64,000 nucleotides of DNA, from NCBI RefSeq assembly GCF_015500075.1, contig NZ_CP045496.1, forward strand, positions 3,668,001 through 3,732,000. The letters are read 5' to 3'. Made by a program: the position numbers and the translations under genes. The notes below the pieces were generated by a model that saw nothing but the letters and a program-made list of their open reading frames with translations, was not told the origin of the DNA and did no database searches. This DNA is from Mesorhizobium sp. INR15. GTDB lineage: Bacteria > Pseudomonadota > Alphaproteobacteria > Rhizobiales > Rhizobiaceae. How positions within the stretch are numbered: the stretch's first letter is position 1; each line of letters begins with the position of its first letter. Shown piece after piece: positions 54,578-62,396 of the stretch.

Positions 54578-55777
54578 CTACGACATGGCGATGTCGGCCA
54601 GCGCCGGGCCCAAATCGCCGGCAGGCGTCACTTCCATGCGCTCAAGGCCAAGCCATCCCTGCATCTGCTTCAACTCCTCGAAGAGCTCGGCGGCAGTCTC
54701 GGCGGGCGCGCAGGGCTCGGCGTAGGCGGCATGGACGCGCAGAACGCTGTTTGGCCGGTCGGCCTTGAGATCGACGCGGGCGACAATCCGGTCGCCAAGC
54801 AGGAACGGCAGAACATAATAGCCGTACTGGCGTTTTTCGGCGGGTGTGTAGATTTCGATGCGATAGCGGAAGTCGAACAGCTTTTCCGCGCGTGTCCGCT
54901 CGAACACCACCGGATCGAACGGCGCCAGCAAGGCGCGCGCCTCGATTTTTCGAGGCAGGCGGGCGTCCTTGTGAAGGTAAGCCGGCTTATCCCAGCCCTC
55001 GACGCGCACCGGCAGCAGTTCGCCGGTCTCGACCAGTTCCTCGATACGGCCCTTCATATCGGCCGGCGACAGGCGGAAATAATCGCGCAGGTCGCTGGCT
55101 GTCGCCACGCCGTGGGCGCGGGCCGATATATTGAGCAGCTCGCGGTGCGCGTCCTTGGCGGAGGGCACCGGCAGGTCGATGATCGCTTGTGGCAGCACGC
55201 GCTCGGGCAGATCGTAGAAGCGTTCGAAGCCGCGACGCGATGCCGTGGTGATCCGGCCCGCCCAGAACAGCCATTCGAAGGCGTGCTTGGCGTGGCTCCA
55301 GCCCCACCAGCCGCCGGAGCCTTTCTGGCCTTCGAGCGCTGAAGCTGCGATCGGGCCGCGGTCGACGACGGCGCGATAGATCTCTTCGACATAGGCCGCG
55401 TGTTCACGTCCCCATTTGGCGAGGCCCAGATACATTTCTTCGCCACGCTCGGCCCGCTCCATGCGCCAGCGCATCAGCGGATAGGTTTCGACCGGCAGGA
55501 AGGACGCCTCATGAGCCCAGTACTCGAAGACCGTGCGCTTGCGTGTGACGGCAGCATTGTCGAGCAGGGTGAGCGGGTAGGGGCCAAGGCGTGAATAGAG
55601 CGGCATATAATGAGCGCGTACCACGGCGCTGACGGAATCGATCTGCAGCAGCCCTGTGCGGGAGAGCACGCGGGCAAAGTGGCGGCGATCAGGAGTGGCG
55701 CTCGGCCGGGGATCGAGAAAGCCCTGAGCGGCAAGCGCGATGCGCCGGGCCATCGGCAGTGAGATCTTTTCCTTCAT
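54578..55777 (-). CDS. winged-helix DNA glycosylase, YcaQ/AlkX-like
   Basis: A 399-aa HTH_42 superfamily protein. The start is ATG 55777 (MKEKISLPMARRIALAAQG). GLLQIDSVSAVVRAHYMPLYSRLG near residue 45 contains the family QIDSV motif, and the C-terminal part has FDPVVFERTRAEKLFDFRYRIE. E. coli YcaQ (AlkX) unhooks DNA interstrand crosslinks. It is unrelated to the cobalamin genes and lies divergent from the nuo operon. Confidence 0.86.
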   Translation of the reverse strand: MKEKISLPMARRIALAAQGFLDPRPSATPDRRHFARVLSRTGLLQIDSVSAVVRAHYMPLYSRLGPYPLTLLDNAAVTRKRTVFEYWAHEASFLPVETYPLMRWRMERAERGEEMYLGLAKWGREHAAYVEEIYRAVVDRGPIAASALEGQKGSGGWWGWSHAKHAFEWLFWAGRITTASRRGFERFYDLPERVLPQAIIDLPVPSAKDAHRELLNISARAHGVATASDLRDYFRLSPADMKGRIEELVETGELLPVRVEGWDKPAYLHKDARLPRKIEARALLAPFDPVVFERTRAEKLFDFRYRIEIYTPAEKRQYGYYVLPFLLGDRIVARVDLKADRPNSVLRVHAAYAEPCAPAETAAELFEELKQMQGWLGLERMEVTPAGDLGPALADIAMS

Positions 55778-56109
55778 GCAAGCATCACTCTGGGGCAGTT
55801 GACCGGGGTCTGGGTGGCTGATTCCAGGCCATGCTAGCAGGGTTTTGGCGGCAACCATGTCAGGAGAGAAAAGTGGAGTAAAAAGTGAAAGAAATCAAAC
55901 AGGAGCGGATCAGACCAGTTTCCCCCGGAATGCCGTCCAGCACCGCATTTTGAACAAGGTTTGACTTGCTTCGCCGAAAGCGCTGCGCTAACCCTCGCCG
56001 CGTTGCAGCATAGGCCCCCTAAAACGGTTCAGCGGTTAAACTGTCACGCTTCCGCATTAGGGTCCGGTGCTGTAATCAAAGTGGATTGGCGCCAACGGAA
56101 AGCCGCAGC
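55778..56109. other. promoter region of the nuo operon
   Basis: This 332-bp gap separates the leftward YcaQ-like gene from nuoA. TTGACTTG at 55961 could be a -35 element, but I see no convincing -10 at a normal distance. No small ORF with a ribosome binding site, hairpin terminator or repeat stands out. Confidence 0.4.
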
Positions 56110-56475
56110 ATGAACGCACTTCTAAGTTCGTACCTGCCCATCGTCCTGTTCATCGGCGTGGCGCTGGTAGTCGGCCTGGCGCTGCTGGCCGCACCCTTCC
56201 TGGTGGCCTACCGCAATCCCGATCCTGAAAAGCTTTCCGCTTACGAGTGCGGTTTCAACTCGTTCGACGACGCCCGCATGAAATTCGACATCCGCTTCTA
56301 CCTGGTATCGATCCTGTTCATCATCTTCGATCTGGAAGTAGCCTTCCTGTTTCCGTGGGCAGTGTCGTTCTCGAAAATCGGCATGCTCGGCTTCTGGTCG
56401 ATGATGGTGTTTTTGGCGGTGCTGACCATCGGCTTTGCCTATGAATGGAAAAAAGGAGCGCTGGAATGGGATTGA
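56110..56475 (+). CDS. nuoA: NADH-quinone oxidoreductase subunit A
   Basis: A 121-aa membrane subunit of complex I with three helices. Starts MNALLSSYLPIVLFIGVAL at ATG 56110. KLSAYECGFNSFDDARMKFD in the loop and FLFPWAVSF are family motifs; the Cys of YECGF is the conformationally sensitive position. Its 3' end overlaps nuoB by 10 nt. Confidence 0.96.
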   Translation: MNALLSSYLPIVLFIGVALVVGLALLAAPFLVAYRNPDPEKLSAYECGFNSFDDARMKFDIRFYLVSILFIIFDLEVAFLFPWAVSFSKIGMLGFWSMMVFLAVLTIGFAYEWKKGALEWD

Positions 56476-57047
56476 ACGACAGTTCCGGCACACTCGTCGC
56501 GCCGAAGCCCAAGGGTATCATTGACCCCAACACCGGCAGGCCGGTGGGGTCCGACGATCCGTTCTTCCTCGAAATCAACAATGAGCTGGCTGACAAGGGC
56601 TTTCTCGTCACATCGACCGAGGCGCTGGTCACCTGGGCGCGCAGCGGCTCGCTGATGTTCATGACCTTTGGCCTGGCATGCTGCGCCGTCGAGATGATCC
56701 ACACCTCGATGCCGCGCTATGACTCGGAGCGGTTTGGTGTCGCGCCGCGCGCGTCACCACGCCAGTCCGACATCATGATTGTCGCCGGCACGCTGACCAA
56801 CAAGATGGCGCCGGCACTGCGCAAGGTCTACGACCAGATGCCCGAGCCACGCTACGTCATCTCGATGGGCTCCTGCGCCAATGGCGGCGGCTACTATCAC
56901 TATTCCTATTCGGTGGTGCGCGGCTGCGATCGCATCGTGCCGGTCGATATCTATGTGCCCGGCTGTCCGCCGAGCGCTGAAGCGCTGCTCTATGGCATTC
57001 TTCTGCTGCAGAAGAAAATCCGCCGTACCGGCACGATCGAGCGGTGA
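56466..57047 (+). CDS. nuoB: NADH-quinone oxidoreductase subunit B
   Basis: A 193-aa peripheral subunit that carries cluster N2, the last Fe-S centre before quinone. The ligands appear as the tandem Cys in GLACCAVEM, GSCANGGG and PGCPPSAEALL. Starts MGLNDSSGTLVAPKPKG at ATG 56466. Confidence 0.97.
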   Translation: MGLNDSSGTLVAPKPKGIIDPNTGRPVGSDDPFFLEINNELADKGFLVTSTEALVTWARSGSLMFMTFGLACCAVEMIHTSMPRYDSERFGVAPRASPRQSDIMIVAGTLTNKMAPALRKVYDQMPEPRYVISMGSCANGGGYYHYSYSVVRGCDRIVPVDIYVPGCPPSAEALLYGILLLQKKIRRTGTIER

Positions 57048-57052
57048 GCGGC

Positions 57053-57658
57053 ATGCCTCAATCCCTGAGCGAACTATCGGCCTACCTAAGTGAAAAGCTG
57101 ACCGGTCGCGTCAGCGACGCGGCGATCGCCTATGGCGAGCTTACCGTCCATGTCGAACCGGGCGACCTGGTCGAGGTGATGACCTTTCTGCGCGACGATG
57201 CGCAGTGCCAGTTCATCTCGATCATCGATGTCTGCGGCGCCGATTATCCGTCTCGGGCCAAGCGTTTCGATGTTGTCTATCACCTGCTGTCGCCGAAGCA
57301 GAATGTCCGCATCCGCGTCAAGGTGAAGGCCGACGAGGAGACGATGGTGCCGTCGGTTACCGGCGTGTTCCCCGGCGCCGACTGGTTCGAGCGCGAAACC
57401 TACGATCTCTACGGCGTGCTGTTCTCCGGGCACCCCGATCTGCGCCGCCTTTTGACCGATTACGGTTTTGACGGCCATCCGCTGCGCAAGGATTTCCCGC
57501 TGACCGGTTTCGTCGAGGTGCGCTACGACGACGAGGCCAAGCGCGTCGTCTACGAGCCCGTGGAATTGAAGCAGGAATTCCGCAATTTCGACTTTTTGTC
57601 CCCGTGGGAGGGCACGGATTACGTGCTGCCGGGCGACGAAAAAGCCAAGACGAATTGA
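57053..57658 (+). CDS. nuoC: NADH-quinone oxidoreductase subunit C
   Basis: A 201-aa peripheral subunit of the 30-kDa family: WFERETYDLYGVLFSGHPDLRR-type motif and DYGFDGHPLRKDFPL. ATG 57053 has GGTGAG upstream; GTG 57044, overlapping the nuoB stop, is an alternative. NuoC is separate from NuoD, as usual in alphaproteobacteria. Confidence 0.95.
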   Translation: MPQSLSELSAYLSEKLTGRVSDAAIAYGELTVHVEPGDLVEVMTFLRDDAQCQFISIIDVCGADYPSRAKRFDVVYHLLSPKQNVRIRVKVKADEETMVPSVTGVFPGADWFERETYDLYGVLFSGHPDLRRLLTDYGFDGHPLRKDFPLTGFVEVRYDDEAKRVVYEPVELKQEFRNFDFLSPWEGTDYVLPGDEKAKTN

Positions 57659-57667
57659 GGCGCCACC

Positions 57668-58858
57668 ATGGCTGAAACCTCCGTCCGCAATTTCAACATC
57701 AATTTCGGACCGCAGCATCCTGCGGCCCACGGCGTTTTGCGCCTTGTGCTGGAACTGGATGGCGAAGTCGTTGATCGGGTCGATCCGCATATCGGGCTGC
57801 TGCATCGCGGCACGGAAAAGCTGATCGAGGCGAAAACCTATTTGCAGGCAGTGCCTTATCTCGATCGGCTCGACTATTGCGCGCCGATGAACCAGGAACA
57901 TGCCTTCGCGATCGCCGTCGAACGTCTGCTCGGCATCGAGGTGCCGAAGCGCGGCCAGCTGATCCGTGTGCTCTACTGCGAAATCGGCCGCATCATGTCG
58001 CACATTCTCAATGTGACGACACAGGCGATGGACGTGGGCGCGCTGACGCCGCCGCTGTGGGGCTTCGTCGAACGCGAAAAGCTCATGGTGTTCTATGAGC
58101 GCGCCTCGGGTTCGCGCATGCACGCTGCCTATTTCCGGCCGGGCGGCGTCCACCAAGACCTGCCACGGCAGCTCGTCGAGGACATCGGCAAATGGATCGA
58201 CCCATTCCTGAAGTCCATCGACGACCTTGACAAGCTGCTCACCGGCAACCGCATCTTCAAGCAGCGCAACGTCGACATCGGCATCGTCTCGCTGGAAGAC
58301 GCCTGGGCCTGGGGTTTTTCCGGGGTCATGGTGCGCGGCTCGGGTGCGCCCTGGGACCTGCGCAAGTCGCAACCCTATGAATGCTATTCGGAAATGGATT
58401 TCGACATTCCGATCGGCAAGAACGGCGACTGCTACGACCGCTACCTCGTGCGTATGGAAGAAATGCGCCAGTCGGCCAGGATCATGCGCCAGTGCATCGA
58501 CCTTCTGCTCGGCAAGGAAAGCACCGGTCCGGTGTCGAACCTTGATGGCAAGGTGGTGCCACCGAAACGCCAGGCGATGAAGCGCTCGATGGAAGCGCTG
58601 ATCCATCACTTCAAGCTCTACACCGAGGGCTATCGCGTGCCGGCAGGCGAGGTCTATGCGGCCGTCGAAGCGCCGAAGGGCGAGTTCGGCGTCTATCTGG
58701 TCTCTGATGGTTCCAACAAACCCTACCGCTGCAAGCTGCGTGCACCTGGCTTCGCGCATCTGCAAGCCATGGATTTCCTCTGCCGTGGCCACATGCTGGC
58801 CGACGTCACCGCCGTCCTCGGCTCCCTCGACATCGTGTTTGGTGAGGTCGATCGCTAA
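57668..58858 (+). CDS. nuoD: NADH-quinone oxidoreductase subunit D
   Basis: A 396-aa 49-kDa-type subunit that helps form the quinone site. Motifs are NFGPQHPAAHGVLRLVLELD, GLLHRGTEKLIE, YCAPMNQEHAF and the C-terminal YLVSDGSNKPYRCKLRAPGF. It begins 10 nt after nuoC and its stop is directly followed by the nuoE ATG. Confidence 0.97.
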   Translation: MAETSVRNFNINFGPQHPAAHGVLRLVLELDGEVVDRVDPHIGLLHRGTEKLIEAKTYLQAVPYLDRLDYCAPMNQEHAFAIAVERLLGIEVPKRGQLIRVLYCEIGRIMSHILNVTTQAMDVGALTPPLWGFVEREKLMVFYERASGSRMHAAYFRPGGVHQDLPRQLVEDIGKWIDPFLKSIDDLDKLLTGNRIFKQRNVDIGIVSLEDAWAWGFSGVMVRGSGAPWDLRKSQPYECYSEMDFDIPIGKNGDCYDRYLVRMEEMRQSARIMRQCIDLLLGKESTGPVSNLDGKVVPPKRQAMKRSMEALIHHFKLYTEGYRVPAGEVYAAVEAPKGEFGVYLVSDGSNKPYRCKLRAPGFAHLQAMDFLCRGHMLADVTAVLGSLDIVFGEVDR

Positions 58859-59983
58859 ATGTCAGTCCGCCGTCTCGCAGAAGCAAGCGTCCAGCCAGCA
58901 TCCTTCGCCTTCAACAGGGCGAATGCGGCTGCGGCGAAGCAATGGATCAAGAAATACCCCAAGGGCCGCGAACAGTCGGCGATCATTCCGCTGCTGATGC
59001 TGGCGCAGGACCAGGAGGGCTGGGTCACCAAGGCGGCGATCGAGACGATCTCCGACATGCTCGACATGCCCTATATCAGAGGCCTGGAAGTCGCGACCTT
59101 CTACACCCAGTACCAGCTCAATCCGGTCGGTACCCGCGCGCATATCCAGGTTTGCGGCACCACCCCTTGCATGTTGCGCGGCTCGGAAGCGCTGATGGAT
59201 GTGTGCCGATCGAAGATCCATCACGACCAGTTCCACACCAACGACAAGGGTACGCTGTCGTGGGAAGAGGTCGAGTGCCTTGGCGCCTGCGTCAACGCGC
59301 CGATGGTCATGATCTTCAAGGATACGTTTGAAGACCTGACACCCGAACGGCTGGCCGAGATCATCGACCTCTATGGCGACGGCAAGGGCGCTTCGGTGAC
59401 GCCCGGCCCGCAGAACGGCCGCACCACATCCGAGCCGGTCGGCGGCCTGACGACGCTTAAGAGCGAAAAGGCAATCCTGAAGACGACCCGCGACAAGGAA
59501 GCCAAGGCGGCGACCAAAGCCGCTCAGGCGGCGGCCCCTGCAGTCGCTTCCGTGCCATCTGCTCCGCCTGCAGCTGCGCCGGCCGCGCCGGCACCTGTCA
59601 TGGCCGCGCCAGCAGCGAAGGCCTCCCCGGCACCGGTTGCAGAGGCGGCACCAGCGAAAGCTGTTGCCAAGTCCGAAGCCAAGCCAGCCAAACCGTCGCT
59701 TGAAGACAAGAACCGCCCGGCCGGCATCGACAAGCCGGCACTGGTCGACGATCTCAAGCTGATTTCGGGCGTCGGCCCGAAGATCGAGGGCACGCTGCAT
59801 TCGCTTGGCATCTTCACCTTCGCGCAGGTCGCATCGTGGAAGAAGGCCGAGCGCGAGTGGGTGGACGGCTATCTGTCCTTCCACGGCCGCATCGACCGCG
59901 ACGATTGGGTCAAGCAGGCCAAGGCGCTCGCCAAGGGCGGTGTCGCCGAATATATCCGCGTCTTCGGCAAGAAGCCGGTCTGA
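58859..59983 (+). CDS. nuoE: NADH-quinone oxidoreductase subunit E with C-terminal HhH extension
   Basis: A 374-aa protein, about twice the usual length. Residues 1-170 are a normal 24-kDa subunit with [2Fe-2S] ligands in CGTTPCMLRG and CLGACVNAP. An Ala/Pro/Lys-rich linker (about 180-285) follows, then a helix-hairpin-helix-type domain (LKLISGVGPKIEGTLHSLG, FHGRIDRDDWVKQAKALA). The same domain ends the protein encoded between nuoF and nuoG. Similar extensions occur in rhizobia; the function is unknown. Confidence 0.94.
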   Translation: MSVRRLAEASVQPASFAFNRANAAAAKQWIKKYPKGREQSAIIPLLMLAQDQEGWVTKAAIETISDMLDMPYIRGLEVATFYTQYQLNPVGTRAHIQVCGTTPCMLRGSEALMDVCRSKIHHDQFHTNDKGTLSWEEVECLGACVNAPMVMIFKDTFEDLTPERLAEIIDLYGDGKGASVTPGPQNGRTTSEPVGGLTTLKSEKAILKTTRDKEAKAATKAAQAAAPAVASVPSAPPAAAPAAPAPVMAAPAAKASPAPVAEAAPAKAVAKSEAKPAKPSLEDKNRPAGIDKPALVDDLKLISGVGPKIEGTLHSLGIFTFAQVASWKKAEREWVDGYLSFHGRIDRDDWVKQAKALAKGGVAEYIRVFGKKPV

Positions 59984-59994
59984 GGATCAGAAAA

Positions 59995-61299
59995 ATGCTT
60001 CAGGACAAAGACCGTATCTTCAACAACATCTACGGCCGCTTCGACAAGTCGCTGGCTGGCGCCATGTCGCGCGGCGCCTGGGACAACACGCCCGGCATCA
60101 TCGCCAAGGGCCGTGAGTGGATCGTCAACGAGATGAAGGCCAGCGGTCTGCGCGGGCGCGGCGGCGCCGGCTTCCCGACCGGCCTGAAATGGTCGTTCAT
60201 GCCCAAGCAGAGCGACGGCCGGCCGAGCTACCTCGTCATCAACGCCGACGAATCCGAGCCAGGCACGTGCAAGGACCGCGACATCCTGCGCCACGACCCG
60301 CACACGCTGGTCGAGGGCGCGCTGATCGCCGGTTTCGCCATGGGCGCGATCGCGGCCTACATCTATGTGCGCGGCGAGTTCATCCGCGAGCGCGAGGCGC
60401 TGCAGCGCGCCATCGACGAATGCTACGAAGCCAAGCTGATCGGCAAGAACAACACGTCCGGCTATGATTTCGAAATCTACATGCATCACGGCGCCGGCGC
60501 CTATATCTGCGGCGAGGAGACGGCGCTGCTCGAAAGCCTGGAAGGCAAGAAGGGCCAGCCGCGCCTGAAGCCGCCATTCCCGGCCAATGTCGGTCTTTAT
60601 GGCTGCCCGACCACGGTCAACAATGTCGAGTCGATCGCGGTTGCGCCGACGATCCTGCGCCGGGGTGCGGCTTGGTTCTCGTCCTTTGGCCGGCCAAACA
60701 ATGTTGGCACCAAGCTGTTTTGCATCTCGGGCCACGTCAACAACCCGTGCACCGTCGAAGAGGCGATGTCGATCCCGTTCCGCGAACTGATCGAGACGCA
60801 TTGCGGCGGCATTCGTGGCGGCTGGGACAATCTGCTGGCGGTTATTCCGGGCGGCGCTTCGGTGCCTCTGGTGCCGGCCGAACAGATCATCGACGCGCCG
60901 ATGGATTTTGACGCGCTGCGCGACCTGAAGTCGGGCCTCGGTACGGCGGCTGTCATCGTCATGGACAAGTCGACCGATATCGTGAAGGCGATCGCGCGGC
61001 TTTCCTACTTCTACAAGCACGAGAGCTGCGGCCAGTGCACGCCGTGCCGCGAAGGCACCGGCTGGATGTGGCGGGTGATGGAGCGTCTGGTGCGCGGCGA
61101 AGCGCAGAAGCGCGAGATCGACATGCTGCTCGACGTCACCAAGCAGATCGAAGGCCACACGATCTGCGCGCTGGGCGACGCCGCGGCATGGCCGATCCAG
61201 GGCCTGATGCGGCATTTCCGCGGCGAGGTGGAACGGCGCATCGACGAGTTTTCGCGCAATGCGCATCGAGCCGAGCCAGTGATGGTGGCGGCGGAATAG
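59995..61299 (+). CDS. nuoF: NADH-quinone oxidoreductase subunit F
   Basis: A 434-aa 51-kDa subunit that oxidises NADH through FMN and cluster N3. NADH/FMN-binding motifs are GLRGRGGAGFPTGLKW and NADESEPGTCKDRDI; the N3 ligands are in ESCGQCTPCREGTGW plus a later Cys (HTICALGDAAAWP). The start is ATG 59995 (MLQDKDRIFNNIYGRFDK); the upstream frame overlaps nuoE. Confidence 0.97.
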   Translation: MLQDKDRIFNNIYGRFDKSLAGAMSRGAWDNTPGIIAKGREWIVNEMKASGLRGRGGAGFPTGLKWSFMPKQSDGRPSYLVINADESEPGTCKDRDILRHDPHTLVEGALIAGFAMGAIAAYIYVRGEFIREREALQRAIDECYEAKLIGKNNTSGYDFEIYMHHGAGAYICGEETALLESLEGKKGQPRLKPPFPANVGLYGCPTTVNNVESIAVAPTILRRGAAWFSSFGRPNNVGTKLFCISGHVNNPCTVEEAMSIPFRELIETHCGGIRGGWDNLLAVIPGGASVPLVPAEQIIDAPMDFDALRDLKSGLGTAAVIVMDKSTDIVKAIARLSYFYKHESCGQCTPCREGTGWMWRVMERLVRGEAQKREIDMLLDVTKQIEGHTICALGDAAAWPIQGLMRHFRGEVERRIDEFSRNAHRAEPVMVAAE

Positions 61300-61373
61300 A
61301 ACAGACATACGGGCGAAAGCCCAAACGGGGATAACGGGCGCGGGGCATACGAAGAAACGACCAGGAGATACCA

Positions 61374-62075
61374 ATGGCGCTGTATTCGATACCCTACCCA
61401 CTGATGCCGGACATGGACCAGCTCGAGAAGATGAACCAGGACCTGACCAGGATGATGCCGAAGGAGATGGCGAGCGCCGTCAACCTCTTGGCGCACCCTG
61501 TGGCGGGTGCCGCCGCGATGTCGGCACTCGGCATCGGGCTGGCCAACCACGCCTTTGGCGTGTGGATGGGCGCGCTTTCCGGCGCGGCCGAGGCCTCGGA
61601 GCGGCTTTTCCAGCCGATATCAGATGAGTTCGAGGCGCGCATCGAGCGCCTTGAAGACACGGCAAGTTCCTCGACCAAGGCGCGCGCCGCGACCAAAACC
61701 CTGATCGCCGAAGCGCAGTCTTTTGCCCGGGATGTGACGGACATTGCCACCGGGGATGCGGTGCAGCCGGTGACGGCAAAGCGCAAGCCAAAGACCCAGA
61801 CCGTGACAGGCTTGATGCCGGAGGATTTCAGGCAGCCCAAGGCCGTCGACCGGCCCGAGGCGCCGTCCGACCTCAAGGCTATTTCGGGCGTTGGCCCCAA
61901 GCTGGAGACGGTGCTGAACGGTCTCGGCATCTGGACCTTCGGCCAGATCGCGGCTTGGACGGTGGAAGAGATCGCCTGGGTTGACGACTACCTGTCGTTC
62001 AATGGCCGCATCGGGCGTGACGACTGGGCGCGCCAGGCAGCAGTGCTTGCGCTGGCCGCCAAGGCAAGGAAGTAG
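61374..62075 (+). CDS. nuo-operon protein with C-terminal helix-hairpin-helix domain
   Basis: A 233-aa protein between nuoF and nuoG, AGGAGA upstream. The N-terminal half is helical (MNQDLTRMMPKEMASAVNLL, AAMSALGIGLANHAFGVWMG) and resembles phasin-type amphipathic regions. A basic linker follows, and the C-terminal domain (SDLKAISGVGPKLETVLNGL; FNGRIGRDDWARQAAVLAL) matches the end of NuoE. Rhizobial genomes often annotate it simply as NADH-ubiquinone dehydrogenase. No enzymatic motif is present; an assembly or scaffold role is inference. Confidence 0.75.
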   Translation: MALYSIPYPLMPDMDQLEKMNQDLTRMMPKEMASAVNLLAHPVAGAAAMSALGIGLANHAFGVWMGALSGAAEASERLFQPISDEFEARIERLEDTASSSTKARAATKTLIAEAQSFARDVTDIATGDAVQPVTAKRKPKTQTVTGLMPEDFRQPKAVDRPEAPSDLKAISGVGPKLETVLNGLGIWTFGQIAAWTVEEIAWVDDYLSFNGRIGRDDWARQAAVLALAAKARK

Positions 62076-62084
62076 GGGGCCGGG

Positions 62085-62396
62085 ATGGAGGTTCACGACA
62101 AACGCGATGTTCTTGACGTGCGCCGCGCCGTGGTCGCCAACTCGAATTTTGACGATGTGGACCTGTCGAAGACGCGGTTTCACAACGTGAAGCTGTCGGG
62201 GGCGACCATCCTGAACGCCAATCTGAGCAACGCCAAGGTGGAAGACGCGAACCTTTCGAACGCGCACTTCACAGACGTGAACATGAGCAATGTGAAGATA
62301 GAAAACGCTGAGGTCGCGGGCATGATGATCAATGGTATCAGGCTCGATGATCTTTTGAAGGCATATGAGACGGCGAAGACCGCCGGGGGCAATTGA
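62085..62396 (+). CDS. pentapeptide-repeat protein in the nuo operon
   Basis: A 103-aa protein. The central part has tandem A(D/N)LXX-like pentapeptides (NSNFDDVDLSKTRF, ANLSNAKVEDANLSNAHF, VNMSNVKIENAEV), which predict a short right-handed quadrilateral beta-helix. Its TGA overlaps the nuoG ATG (TGATG), so it is co-translated with nuoG. No complex I role is established for this family. Confidence 0.82.
   Translation: MEVHDKRDVLDVRRAVVANSNFDDVDLSKTRFHNVKLSGATILNANLSNAKVEDANLSNAHFTDVNMSNVKIENAEVAGMMINGIRLDDLLKAYETAKTAGGN

Noticed and set aside
57086..58792. Long antisense frame across nuoC-nuoD
   Set aside because: Opposite two highly conserved complex I genes and without any motif of its own.
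59869..61401. Long antisense frame across nuoF
   Set aside because: Same reason: GC-driven open frame opposite a conserved gene.
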